A DNA stretch of 64,000 bases from Chitinophagaceae bacterium (GTDB lineage Bacteria; Bacteroidota; Bacteroidia; Chitinophagales; Chitinophagaceae), in NCBI GenBank assembly GCA_016720585.1, contig JADKKH010000004.1, positions 248,001-312,000 of the forward strand, given 5' to 3'. Shown here in pieces: positions 8,886 through 17,373 of this stretch; the stretch's first letter is position 1; each line of letters opens with the position of its first letter. The notes beneath the pieces are model-generated. The model worked only from the letters and a program-made list of their open reading frames with translations. It searched no databases and was not told the origin of the DNA. The position numbers and the translations under genes are program-made.

Positions 8886-9236
8886 TTATTTTGGGTTTGT
8901 TCCGGGCGTCGTTGCTGGTAACGTTAATGTGCCGGGAGGGTTGTTTGCAGGTTGCGAGGTGGCAGGAACCTGTGCCCCGGTAGCTTTTGTATTCTGGCTT
9001 GTGCTTTTGGAATTGGAAATAAACATTACGGAAAGCAGACATAATGCCCCGATAACGCCTGCAAAAATCCAGGTACCTTTTTCAAGGACATCGGTTGTTT
9101 GTTTAACACCCATAAACTGGTTGCTGAAACCGGCAATATTACCGGCCAGTCCGCCACCTTTTGGGTTCTGTACCAAAACGATCAAACCCAGTACCACAGA
9201 GGCTATTACGATCAATATTAGAAATAAAATAGTCAT
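8886..9236 (-). CDS. secG: preprotein translocase subunit SecG
   Basis: 116 residues: a first hydrophobic helix (FLILIVIASVVLGLIVLVQ), the cytoplasmic loop NPKGGGLAGN diagnostic of SecG, a FMGVKQTTDVLEKGTW segment and a second helix, then a Pro/Thr/Asn-rich tail of about 40 residues. SecG assists SecYEG-mediated export in the inner membrane. One base separates it from the preceding gene, so it belongs to the miaB-lptE operon. Confidence 0.93.
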   Translation of the reverse strand: MTILFLILIVIASVVLGLIVLVQNPKGGGLAGNIAGFSNQFMGVKQTTDVLEKGTWIFAGVIGALCLLSVMFISNSKSTSQNTKATGAQVPATSQPANNPPGTLTLPATTPGTNPK

Positions 9237-9237
9237 T

Positions 9238-10098
9238 TCAATTTATTTTCTTTAATCTGTCAATTTTCGATGCAAAATAAAGGCTTTTAGAGGGATCAAG
9301 CAAACTTAATTTGGTGTAGACTTCGATGGCTTTGTCTTCATTTCCCTGTTTTTCCCAAACTTCAGCCATGGCCTCAGTCAGCACTTCCCTGTCCTCGATC
9401 GAATGCTCCGCTAAAATCTCAACTTTTTGATCTTCCGGGGTCTCCACGGCTTTTGAAATTTCAGAAACCGGGAGCCGCTTCATGGTTTTTAACCAATCTG
9501 TAAAACTTTTCAACTGCTGCCCAAACTTATCAATAGGTTTTTCTTCTTCCTTAAACTTGATTCCCTGTGATGCGAAATAATCTACTGTATGAAATGGTTC
9601 AAAGACCAGGTCGTTTTTTGCCGGATCTTCATTCTGGCTATCTTCGGAATCCATTTTTAAAGAGGGAATGTCCAGTACCGGCTCCGGCGTTTCTATAACC
9701 TGTGTTTCAACCGTTTCTTCTTTTGAATTTGTTTCCGGAATTAAATTTCCCATTTCTGCGATCTCCGTAACGTCCAAGGTAGGGCGTATCATTTCTACCG
9801 GTATTTCAGCAATAACCGGAGTTTCTTTTTTGGCGACTGATGCCATTACGCTGGCATTTCCCGTATCATTCAGCAGGTGTTCTACCCAAAGTGGGTTATG
9901 AAAAAAGAGAAATGTTTTTTGCAACTGCTCTTCGTATTGTTCTGGTTTTTCAGTTTGTAATTTTTTTGTAAGCAATAACTGTGCTGCTCCAAAAAACGGA
10001 TGCCGGTCAGCAAATTGCTGCAACTCCTGTATACTGCATTGCTCTATAGAGTCTTTCAGCAAGAGCGATTTTACGAGTTGATTGATCCGGGGATTCAT
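9238..10098 (-). CDS. hypothetical protein with C-terminal TPR-like repeat
   Basis: 286 residues without a signal peptide. Residues about 1-60 are helical. The centre (about 90-190) is acidic and low-complexity, rich in Glu, Pro, Val and Thr. The C-terminal 50 residues (AEVWEKQGNEDKAIEVYTKLSLLDPSK) look like a tetratricopeptide repeat, a protein-interaction module. The gene fits between lptE (20 bp upstream) and secG (1 bp downstream), suggesting a cytoplasmic scaffold linked to envelope biogenesis (inference from context only). Function unknown. Confidence 0.75.
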   Translation of the reverse strand: MNPRINQLVKSLLLKDSIEQCSIQELQQFADRHPFFGAAQLLLTKKLQTEKPEQYEEQLQKTFLFFHNPLWVEHLLNDTGNASVMASVAKKETPVIAEIPVEMIRPTLDVTEIAEMGNLIPETNSKEETVETQVIETPEPVLDIPSLKMDSEDSQNEDPAKNDLVFEPFHTVDYFASQGIKFKEEEKPIDKFGQQLKSFTDWLKTMKRLPVSEISKAVETPEDQKVEILAEHSIEDREVLTEAMAEVWEKQGNEDKAIEVYTKLSLLDPSKSLYFASKIDRLKKIN

Positions 10099-10118
10099 TG
10101 TTACAAAATAGGATAAAC

Positions 10119-10643
10119 TTACCAGTTGGAAAAAAGCTTATTGAAGATCTCATCGGTCAGGGTTCTTACCATTTCATCCCCCAGTGCAGTCTCTGCCTGT
10201 TGGAACGACTGGTTGCCTTTAAATTCAAAACTACGGTTTACGTCATAATCGGAAGTTTTATCGGCTTTACGGTTGTAGAGTATTATATGTACAGAAACAC
10301 TAAGCCGGTTACTCGCTACCTGCTGACCGGATATGGATGAAGTGCTGAACGTATAATCGGTGATAATGCCGCTTATTTCCCAGTCAACATTGCTATTGTT
10401 GGTTTGGGTGAGTCTTGTTTGCCCGATGATCTTCTGCCGGAGTTTGTCGGTAAGTTTTGGGCCTAATTGTGGATTGATATACCGGGCTTTGTTTTCGATG
10501 AAATTAATTTTCACCGTTTTGATACTGTCGGGTATGGTGGCCTCATTAAATTTGTAAATATTACAGCTGGTATTGCTGAATAGTGCCGCCACGCACAGTG
10601 TGCAGGCGACCAGTACAATAGATATTTTCCCGATGATCTTCAT
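10119..10643 (-). CDS. lptE: LptE family LPS-assembly lipoprotein
   Basis: 174 residues with a signal sequence ending ALFSNTSC, a loose lipobox of the Bacteroidota type, then CNIYKFNEATIPDSIKTVKI and the NPQLGPKLTDKLRQKI segment seen in Bacteroidota LptE-like proteins. LptE plugs the LptD barrel that inserts lipopolysaccharide into the outer membrane. The gene directly follows the sigma-54 activator with no spacer, so translation is probably coupled. Confidence 0.82.
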   Translation of the reverse strand: MKIIGKISIVLVACTLCVAALFSNTSCNIYKFNEATIPDSIKTVKINFIENKARYINPQLGPKLTDKLRQKIIGQTRLTQTNNSNVDWEISGIITDYTFSTSSISGQQVASNRLSVSVHIILYNRKADKTSDYDVNRSFEFKGNQSFQQAETALGDEMVRTLTDEIFNKLFSNW

Positions 10644-11873
10644 TTATTCCTCGATGTCGTATTCTTTTAATTTCCGGTATAAAGTTCTTTCGCTGATTCC
10701 CAGGTCAAGCGCTGCATCTTTTCTCTTACTCCGGTGCTTTTTCAATGCTTTGATGATAAGTTCTTTTTCTTTATCAACGATGTTCAGACTTTCCTCAACT
10801 TCCACATGATCCAAAATGCCGTTGTTCATAATAACAGGCTGGGAATTTTGTAGGACCGGTTGAACAAATACGGGTTGGTTCACTTCCGTATTCTTCAGTT
10901 CTTTTAATTCATTGATGAAGGCCTGGTTTTGTGAAACCATATTCGGATTCTGTAAAACATCCAGGAACATTCTCTTCAATTCAGTCACATCCTTCTTCAT
11001 GTCGAAAAAAAGTTTGTAGAGCATTTCCCTTTCATTGGCAAATTCCGGGTTGTTTCCGTGGGCCGATAAAAGAACCGGTAACCGGTTATTGGAATATGGC
11101 TGTAAAAATTTTTTCAATTCATTCGCCGAAATGTTTTTATCACTGCTTAATACGGATATCTGCTCTGCAATATTCTTCAATTCCCGCACATTACCCGGCC
11201 AGGGATAGCTTATTAACAGGTTTTTTGCTTCCTCATCCAGCTGGACAGGCGATGTTTTATATTTATTGGCAAAGTCGGCAGCAAATTTCCTGAATAGCAG
11301 GTGGATGTCTTCTGGCCTGTCATGCAGGGCCGGTACGCGGATGGGAACTGTGCTCAAACGATAATACAGGTCTTCCCGGAATTTTCCTACCTGGACCAAT
11401 TGCAGCAAATCTTTATTGGAAGCCGCTATTACCCGTACATCGGTCTTTTGTGTTTTGGATGAACCTACCCGGATATATTCTCCTGCTTCCAGTACACGCA
11501 GCAACCGTGCCTGCGTACCTACCGGTAATTCGCCGATCTCATCTAAGAAAATGGTTCCCCCGTTCACAGTTTCAAAATAGCCTTTACGGGCATCTGCTGC
11601 ACCGGTAAAGGAACCTTTCTCATGACCGAAAAGTTCAGAATCAATAGTGCCTTCCGGGATCGCACCACAGTTTACAGCAATGAATGGATTGTGTTTTCTT
11701 GCTGAAAGCGCATGTATGATCTGTGAGAAAACTTCTTTACCTACACCACTTTCACCGTTAATTAAAACCGTAAGATCTGTACTGGCCACCTGGGTCGCAA
11801 CCTGCAACGCATAATTGAGGGCAGGAGCATTACCAATGATACCGAACCGATTTTTTATACTTTGAATTTCCAT
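10644..11873 (-). CDS. sigma-54-dependent transcriptional activator without sensor domain
   Basis: 409 residues. The AAA+ domain starts almost at the N-terminus: Walker A GESGVGKE (40-47), the sigma-54-contact loop as GSFTGA (87-92, a Ser variant of GAFTGA), Walker B GGTIFLDEIGELP, and an R-finger region. A linker of about 100 residues leads to a Fis-type HTH (KKHRSKRKDAALDLGISERTLYRKL). With no receiver, PAS or GAF domain, activity must be controlled by a partner or by expression, as with PspF. It lies between miaB and lptE. A role in envelope-related regulation is inference; no convincing -24/-12 promoter was seen in the window. Confidence 0.87.
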   Translation of the reverse strand: MEIQSIKNRFGIIGNAPALNYALQVATQVASTDLTVLINGESGVGKEVFSQIIHALSARKHNPFIAVNCGAIPEGTIDSELFGHEKGSFTGAADARKGYFETVNGGTIFLDEIGELPVGTQARLLRVLEAGEYIRVGSSKTQKTDVRVIAASNKDLLQLVQVGKFREDLYYRLSTVPIRVPALHDRPEDIHLLFRKFAADFANKYKTSPVQLDEEAKNLLISYPWPGNVRELKNIAEQISVLSSDKNISANELKKFLQPYSNNRLPVLLSAHGNNPEFANEREMLYKLFFDMKKDVTELKRMFLDVLQNPNMVSQNQAFINELKELKNTEVNQPVFVQPVLQNSQPVIMNNGILDHVEVEESLNIVDKEKELIIKALKKHRSKRKDAALDLGISERTLYRKLKEYDIEE

Positions 11874-11901
11874 GCCAATCCCGAAAAAGGGAATTTATTT
11901 T

Positions 11902-13410
11902 TTATTGATTAATAATTTCTCCGATCAATGTGCCTTGTGTGCAATCGTTCGCCTGCACGAGTACATAATCTCCTTTTTTCAAATCATAATTTTCTTTGGG
12001 AAAGACAAAGACCTTGCCCTGCGAACTTCTTCCCATCCAGTCCCGGTCACTTTTCTTACTGTTCCCTTCTATTAAAATAGTAAAGGTCTTACCGATATCT
12101 TTCAGGTTGCTGGCTAATGATAATTTGTTTTGCATATTCACCACTTCCTGCAATCTTCTTTTTTTTACTTCCAGCGGAACATCATCGGTATATCTTTTTT
12201 GTGCCAGGGTTCCCGGTCTTTCCGAATAGTAAAACATATATGAATAATCATATTCGGCAAATTCCATAATGCTCAAAGTATCCAGGTGGTCTTGTTCTTC
12301 TTCGGTACAAAAGCCTGTAATGATATCTGCACTGATGCCGCAACCCGGTATGATTTGTCTGATCCGGTCCACTTTCCCCTGGTACCATTCCCGGGTGTAC
12401 GTCCGGTTCATCAATTGCAATATTCTGGTTGAGCCACTCTGCACCGGCAGATGAATATAATTACAGATATTTTCATGCCTGGCGATAGTATATAAAACAT
12501 CATCTGTAATATCTTTCGGATGTGATGTAGAGAAACGTACCCGGAGTTCGGGAGATATCAACGCCACTTTTTCCAACAGCATGGCGAAAGTTATAGCCTC
12601 CCCAACCCCCTCCGAAAGAGGGGCTTTAGAATCTTTAAATTCAAAATTATTTTCGTTACGCTCAAGGGCTGTATTAATCCCTCCTTCTGAGTTGGGGGAG
12701 ACAAAATAATAGCTGTCTACATTTTGCCCAAGCAGGGTTACTTCCCTGTATCCTTTTTCAAACAGGTCGGTACATTCAGCTATAATACTTTCTGCACTCC
12801 GGCTTCTTTCACGGCCTCTTGTAAACGGAACCACACAGAACGAACACATATTATTACACCCCCGCATAATACTTACAAAGGCACATACGCCATTGCTGTC
12901 TAAACGGACAGGAGAAATATCAGCATAAGTTTCATCCCGGCTTAATAAAACGTTTACAGCTTTCTGTCCGCCTTCCGCCTCCTCAACCAAAGCTGGTAAT
13001 GACCGATAAGCATCAGGACCGACAACGATATCCACCAATTTTTCTTCTTCCAGCAATTTGGATTTTAACCGCTCAGCCATACACCCCAGCACACCCACCA
13101 GCATTCCTTTTTTCTCTTTCTTCAGCTTTTTAAATTCCGTGAGGCGTTTGCGGATGGTCTGCTCTGCTTTTTCCCTGATAGAACAGGTGTTAATAAAGAT
13201 CAGATCCGCTTCTTCAATATTCCTGGTGGCGCCAAATCCTTCTGTATTTAAAATGGAGGCAACAATCTCACTATCGGCGAAATTCATGGCACAGCCATAA
13301 CTCTCGATATAAAACCGTTTCTTAAAAATGTTGGGGTCCTGGGCAAAAGGCGAAAACGCTTCACCCTGCCTGGCTTCATCCTGTACCTTATCTGTCACGT
13401 AATCAAGCAT
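11902..13410 (-). CDS. miaB: tRNA-2-methylthio-N6-dimethylallyladenosine synthase MiaB, with in-frame repeat insertion
   Basis: Radical-SAM methylthiotransferase: N-terminal UPF0004 domain (FYIESYGCAMNFADSE, then CSIREKAEQ and GCMAERLK supply the three auxiliary-cluster Cys), radical-SAM motif CNNMCSFCVVPFTRGRERSR, and a C-terminal TRAM domain. It thiomethylates i6A37 in tRNAs. The start is taken at the ATG 13408-13410 because a -7 box (13429-13436) overlaps the alternative upstream TTG; this gives 502 residues, longer than usual. The excess is an insertion of about 35-40 residues after VDSYYF, encoded by a GC-rich repeat at 12596-12702 and lying before the conserved FAMLLEKVALISPELRVRFSTSHPKDI. 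First gene of the envelope operon. Confidence 0.93.
   Translation of the reverse strand: MLDYVTDKVQDEARQGEAFSPFAQDPNIFKKRFYIESYGCAMNFADSEIVASILNTEGFGATRNIEEADLIFINTCSIREKAEQTIRKRLTEFKKLKKEKKGMLVGVLGCMAERLKSKLLEEEKLVDIVVGPDAYRSLPALVEEAEGGQKAVNVLLSRDETYADISPVRLDSNGVCAFVSIMRGCNNMCSFCVVPFTRGRERSRSAESIIAECTDLFEKGYREVTLLGQNVDSYYFVSPNSEGGINTALERNENNFEFKDSKAPLSEGVGEAITFAMLLEKVALISPELRVRFSTSHPKDITDDVLYTIARHENICNYIHLPVQSGSTRILQLMNRTYTREWYQGKVDRIRQIIPGCGISADIITGFCTEEEQDHLDTLSIMEFAEYDYSYMFYYSERPGTLAQKRYTDDVPLEVKKRRLQEVVNMQNKLSLASNLKDIGKTFTILIEGNSKKSDRDWMGRSSQGKVFVFPKENYDLKKGDYVLVQANDCTQGTLIGEIINQ
12596..12702. repeat. palindromic repeat element inserted in frame in miaB
   Basis: Ends are inverted relatives: GCCTCCCCAACCCCC on the left and, on the other strand, GTCTCCCCCAACTC from the right. 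The middle is AT-rich. The left end shares TTGGGGAGGCTAT (as reverse complement) with the intergenic copy at 311-323. The element keeps the miaB frame open and has no stop codon in that frame. Confidence 0.7.
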
Positions 13411-13414
13411 AAAA

Positions 13415-13436
13415 GTCCAATTGGACAACAAATATA
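13415..13436 (-). promoter_or_regulatory. miaB promoter -7 box with leader palindrome
   Basis: On the minus strand TATATTTG (13436-13429) matches the Bacteroidota TAnnTTTG box. It is followed by the perfect 12-bp palindrome GTCCAATTGGAC (13415-13426) at or near the transcription start, 4 bp before the ATG at 13410. The palindrome could be an operator or a leader hairpin. Confidence 0.5.
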
Positions 13437-13542
13437 AAGCTAAGTAAGGATTTATGACAGGATGTCAGCAAATGAAATTCACAGCAATAGATGGAATAAC
13501 CCGGTCAGCCAGTTCTTTTTCAACCAGTTAGCCATGTCGGGT

Positions 13543-13550
13543 TATCTTTG
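13543..13550 (+). promoter_or_regulatory. -7 box of the beta-barrel gene at 13.6 kb
   Basis: TATCTTTG matches TAnnTTTG, 35 bp before the TTG start at 13585. No clear -33 TTTG is seen. Confidence 0.45.
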
Positions 13551-13584
13551 TACCATCTCTATTTAGTCAGAATTAATCGGGAAA

Positions 13585-15984
13585 TTGAAAAAACTAATCA
13601 ACCTTATTTTCTTCTCAATTATTAGTCTTTATTCCTTTTCACAGGGGAATGAGCCAGGTCTTGTTGGAGGTAATGTTATTGAGGAAAGTAAAAAAGCCAT
13701 TGAAGGTGTAACGGTGGTACTCACATCCCTGAAAGACACAACTAAAAGACGGACAATAGTGACTGATCAGAACGGTAATTTTCTTTTCGAAAAAATATCG
13801 TTTGGTTATTATCGCCTTCGCTTTTCTTATGTGGGGATGCAAAACCTGGTTTTTGACAGCTTGTATTTCCGCCAGGAACGGTTTGATTTCAGCCTGAATG
13901 ATGTAGTGATGAAGCCACATGCAAACCAGCAATTGACCGAAGTGATCATTTATGCTGAAAAGCCATTGATAGAATCCAAAGATGGCAATATAACTTTCAA
14001 TGTGGGTGAATCTGCCCTGGCCGCCGGAAGCAATGCGAGTGATTTGCTGAATACGGTTCCGCTGGTTTCCAAAGATCCCACCGGTAAAATAACCGTGCGG
14101 GGGAAGGAGCCTAAAATATTGATAGATGATAAACCGGTGGAGTTAAATCTTCAGCAATTGCAGGATCTGCTGGAATCATTACCCGGCAGTTCTATCGAAA
14201 AAATAGAAGTGATGACCAATCCACCCCCGCAATATGCCAATGAACAAGGTGGTGTCATCAACATTGTAACCAAAAAAGGAAAAGTAGGAAGAACCGGCCG
14301 GCTAAACATTTCCGGGGGAACCAGGGGCGAAGCGGCCTTTAGTGGAAATTATAACTACCGTAAACAGGGTTTGGCTTTAAGCATCAATGCCGGCGCCGGG
14401 TATAACCGTTTGCAGGGTGATGGCTATTCAATCCGGAATAATATTTATCCGGATTCAGCGAACTTCTTCAAAACAAAAAATAACTACCTGAATAAGAACT
14501 GGCGACCCAACTTCCGGCTCAACCTGGATTATGATCTTAATAAAACAGCTTCAATAAATTTTGTCTTGCAGTATAACCAGAATAATTATCACAATAAGGG
14601 TACAACCGAATACACAAATCTCAACAGGTTCGGTGACATTTACCGGTTAAGCGAAAGAAATATTCTGAGCGCAGGTGACAACTATAGCCCAAACACTAAT
14701 GTTACTTTCACTAAAAAGGGAAAGATCGCAGGGGAGACATTTAAGATTATTACCGGCGCTAACTTTTCTTTTAATAAATCAGTCAGGGATTTTTTTCAGC
14801 AATTCTTCAATCCGGACCATACACCTAACGGGATTGACTCTATCCAGGAGCAGTTAACCAATAACCGGAGCAACGGGTATAATGTCCGGGTGAATTATGA
14901 CAGGCCGCTGAATAATAAGAAAACATTTTTTTCTGTGGGTATGTTTTATAACCGCAGTAACAGTCTTATTGATGTGGATGCCAGTTACCTGAAAAAACCG
15001 GAGATGGTCTTTGTGAAATCAGATTTGTTGAGTAATGAGTTTAAGTTTCATCAAACGATTACGAATTTCAGGGCTTCAATCAGGCAACTATTGAAAGAGA
15101 ATTTCAGTGTAACCGGGGGAGCATCTGCTGAACAAACGTCCATCTGGTTTGAACTATTCAAAGAAAACCGGGATGTAAAAAATAACTACTGGACCTGGTT
15201 GCCCTTTGCCAATATCAACCGAAGCTGGAAAGAAAAACTTAATCTGACGCTGGCATATCGTCGCAGTATCCGACGGCCGGGTATCAATGAATTGAACCCG
15301 ACGATTGATTTCGGGGATCCGTATAATGTTCGTTTTGGAAATGTAGCACTCGAAGCCTCTACCGCTCATAATTTCGATTTTGTACTGGGACGGACAAAGA
15401 AGCTTTATTATATCAACCTCGGTTTAGGCTATAATATCGTAGAGAATATTTTCAGTTCCGTAAGAACCTTGTTGCCGGATGGAAAAACACAAATTACCTG
15501 GGAAAATATCAGTGGCCGTAAAGAATATGAAGTAAGTACCTGGGGCGGGCTGACCATCACTAAAAAATGGAAAACAAATCTCAGTGCCAGCTATACATTC
15601 AATGAATACAGCACATTTGATAAAACCGTAAACCGTTACCGCAATGGCGGTTCATTTACTTCCAATATCAATTCCACTTTTACGCCAAAAGATGTACTTA
15701 ATTTTACCGGCAGTTTTACGTTCAACCGTTTTGCCAATCCGCAGGGCTATGCCCGGTGGAGCTGGAGTATGAATATGGGCGTGCAGCGGAAATTTATTAA
15801 TAAAAAACTCACGGTAACGGTCAATGTTATTGACCCGTTTGTCCAACAAAACAGGAATTATACTTATGGAACTAATTTCAATCTTCAAAGTTTCAGCACG
15901 GCGCAAACCCGGAATTTCCGGTTGAGTGTGGGGTATAATTTTACCAAAGTCGCGAAAAAGCCGGCGCTTAAGATCGGAAAATAA
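13585..15984 (+). CDS. outer-membrane beta-barrel protein, TonB-dependent receptor-like, with carboxypeptidase-like N-domain
   Basis: 799 residues read from TTG. That start is chosen because it begins a clear signal peptide (MKKLINLIFFSIISLYSFSQ) and no in-frame ATG lies nearby. Residues about 24-110 form a carboxypeptidase-regulatory-like beta-sandwich, about 115-230 a plug-like domain (ILIDDKPVELNLQQLQDLLESLPG, SIEKIEVMTNPPPQYANEQGGVINIVTKKG), and the rest a large barrel ending in aromatic/hydrophobic strands (NFRLSVGYNF). This is the PF14905-type barrel family of Bacteroidota. The ligand is unknown. It is divergent from miaB and convergent with the next gene. Confidence 0.88.
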   Translation: MKKLINLIFFSIISLYSFSQGNEPGLVGGNVIEESKKAIEGVTVVLTSLKDTTKRRTIVTDQNGNFLFEKISFGYYRLRFSYVGMQNLVFDSLYFRQERFDFSLNDVVMKPHANQQLTEVIIYAEKPLIESKDGNITFNVGESALAAGSNASDLLNTVPLVSKDPTGKITVRGKEPKILIDDKPVELNLQQLQDLLESLPGSSIEKIEVMTNPPPQYANEQGGVINIVTKKGKVGRTGRLNISGGTRGEAAFSGNYNYRKQGLALSINAGAGYNRLQGDGYSIRNNIYPDSANFFKTKNNYLNKNWRPNFRLNLDYDLNKTASINFVLQYNQNNYHNKGTTEYTNLNRFGDIYRLSERNILSAGDNYSPNTNVTFTKKGKIAGETFKIITGANFSFNKSVRDFFQQFFNPDHTPNGIDSIQEQLTNNRSNGYNVRVNYDRPLNNKKTFFSVGMFYNRSNSLIDVDASYLKKPEMVFVKSDLLSNEFKFHQTITNFRASIRQLLKENFSVTGGASAEQTSIWFELFKENRDVKNNYWTWLPFANINRSWKEKLNLTLAYRRSIRRPGINELNPTIDFGDPYNVRFGNVALEASTAHNFDFVLGRTKKLYYINLGLGYNIVENIFSSVRTLLPDGKTQITWENISGRKEYEVSTWGGLTITKKWKTNLSASYTFNEYSTFDKTVNRYRNGGSFTSNINSTFTPKDVLNFTGSFTFNRFANPQGYARWSWSMNMGVQRKFINKKLTVTVNVIDPFVQQNRNYTYGTNFNLQSFSTAQTRNFRLSVGYNFTKVAKKPALKIGK

Positions 15985-15985
15985 A

Positions 15986-16516
15986 CTATGCTACTGAATT
16001 TAATTTGAATTTTGTTGCCAGCCAGCTATCCTTTACCGGCACAATCCATTTATGTTCCAATTCTTCTTTTGTCTGTACCAGGTTATTAAAATACAAAGTG
16101 TCTGCATGGATAAACCCGTTATCAAGGGCATATGGTAACTGGGAGAGGGGTAGTAGCTCGATCCGATAGTTATCGGATTTGTTTTTCATAATAAACGCAA
16201 GGGTGGTTCTGTCAAACATATTCACCCCAAATTTTTGCTCAATATCTTTTATCAATCGTACAGAACTATCGGTGCTGCATCCGCCAACGCTGGTAGCTGT
16301 TTCATCCGCTATTAAAACAATAAACTGGCCAAAGAATAAATGGGCATCACCTTTCACCGGGGCGCCGTGACTTTTCCACTGCCCGGTAAATTCTTTGAGC
16401 ATTTCTTCTATCTGCAGCGCTTCATCCAGACTGAATAATCGGTTGCTCTGGTAAATCCAGACTCTTGAGCCGGGATGAAAATCAGTATCAAGCAGATGTT
16501 TGTATTCGTAATTCAT
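15986..16516 (-). CDS. conserved Bacteroidota protein (often mislabelled ABC transporter ATPase)
   Basis: 176 residues with the family hallmarks SRVWIYQSNRLFSLDEA, FTGQWKSHG, FIVLIADETATSVGGCSTDSSVRLIKDIEQKFGV and FNNLVQTKEEL. Databases often label the family ABC transporter ATPase, but no Walker A, ABC signature or Walker B motif exists here, so that label should not be carried over. A cytoplasmic location is likely (no signal or helix). It follows the CCG-domain Fe-S protein by 9 bp on the same strand, a neighbourhood I recall from other Bacteroidota, suggesting a redox-linked role. Function unknown. Confidence 0.78.
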   Translation of the reverse strand: MNYEYKHLLDTDFHPGSRVWIYQSNRLFSLDEALQIEEMLKEFTGQWKSHGAPVKGDAHLFFGQFIVLIADETATSVGGCSTDSSVRLIKDIEQKFGVNMFDRTTLAFIMKNKSDNYRIELLPLSQLPYALDNGFIHADTLYFNNLVQTKEELEHKWIVPVKDSWLATKFKLNSVA

Positions 16517-16525
16517 GGCGTAAAG

Positions 16526-17305
16526 TTAATCTAAACTGGCCGCTATCAGTTCCGCCACATCCAGCACTTTAACGGTTTCTTCTTTCTCTGCCAGTTTTAC
16601 CCCATCTGTCAGCATCGTATTGCAGAATGGGCAGGCAGATGCGATAATATTAGCACCGGTATCAATAGCTTCATGACTCCGCTCCATATTTATCCGGGTG
16701 GTACCTTTTTCCTCTTCCTTAAACATCTGGGCACCGCCGGCACCGCAACAAAGACCATTCGATTTGCAGCGTTTCATTTCTACCAGTTCTGCATCCAATG
16801 CTTCCAGCACTTTTCGGGGGGCTTCATAGATATTATTGGAACGACCGAGATAACAACTGTCGTGGTAGGTGATTTTTTTGCCTTTAAAGGAACCGCCCTC
16901 TTTTAATTTTATTTTTCCTTCATCAATCAGCCCCTGTAAAAAAGTGGTGTGATGAATAACTTCATAATGGCCGCCAAGTTCTGGATATTCATTTTTCAGG
17001 GTATTGAAACAATGCGGGCAGGCGGTGACTATTTTTTTGATACCATAATTATTCAATAGTTGAATATTCTGGTAAGCCATCATTTGAAACATAAATTCAT
17101 TACCGGCACGGCGAACCGGGTCGCCGGTGCACATTTCTTCTTTGCCGAGGATGGCATAGTTGATACCCACTTTATCGAGGATAGTTACAAAGGCTTTGGT
17201 GATCTTTTGTGCCCGTTGATCAAAACTACCGGCACAGCCGACCCAGAATAATATTTCCGGGCTTTGGTCCCTGGCAACTAATGCTGCTACAGTTCTGGTA
17301 TTCAT
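16526..17305 (-). CDS. (Fe-S)-binding protein with two CCG domains, heterodisulfide-reductase-like
   Basis: 259 residues with two cysteine-rich CCG modules of the LutA/GlpC/HdrB type: CPHCFNTLKNEYPELGGHYE (module 1) and CCGAGGAQMF plus ACPFCNTMLTDG (module 2). Such proteins bind an Fe-S cluster and pass electrons to or from quinone or thiol partners. In many Bacteroidota this gene stands directly beside the membrane ferredoxin subunit; here that partner lies at 21.7-23.0 kb, separated by five genes. It is followed closely by the 176-residue conserved protein. The donor and acceptor are unknown. Confidence 0.85.
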   Translation of the reverse strand: MNTRTVAALVARDQSPEILFWVGCAGSFDQRAQKITKAFVTILDKVGINYAILGKEEMCTGDPVRRAGNEFMFQMMAYQNIQLLNNYGIKKIVTACPHCFNTLKNEYPELGGHYEVIHHTTFLQGLIDEGKIKLKEGGSFKGKKITYHDSCYLGRSNNIYEAPRKVLEALDAELVEMKRCKSNGLCCGAGGAQMFKEEEKGTTRINMERSHEAIDTGANIIASACPFCNTMLTDGVKLAEKEETVKVLDVAELIAASLD

Positions 17306-17373
17306 GAATGCTTATCAATTTTCACAGCAATAATACGGAATAAATAAAACCAGACAGGAGACTTTTGTCAATG

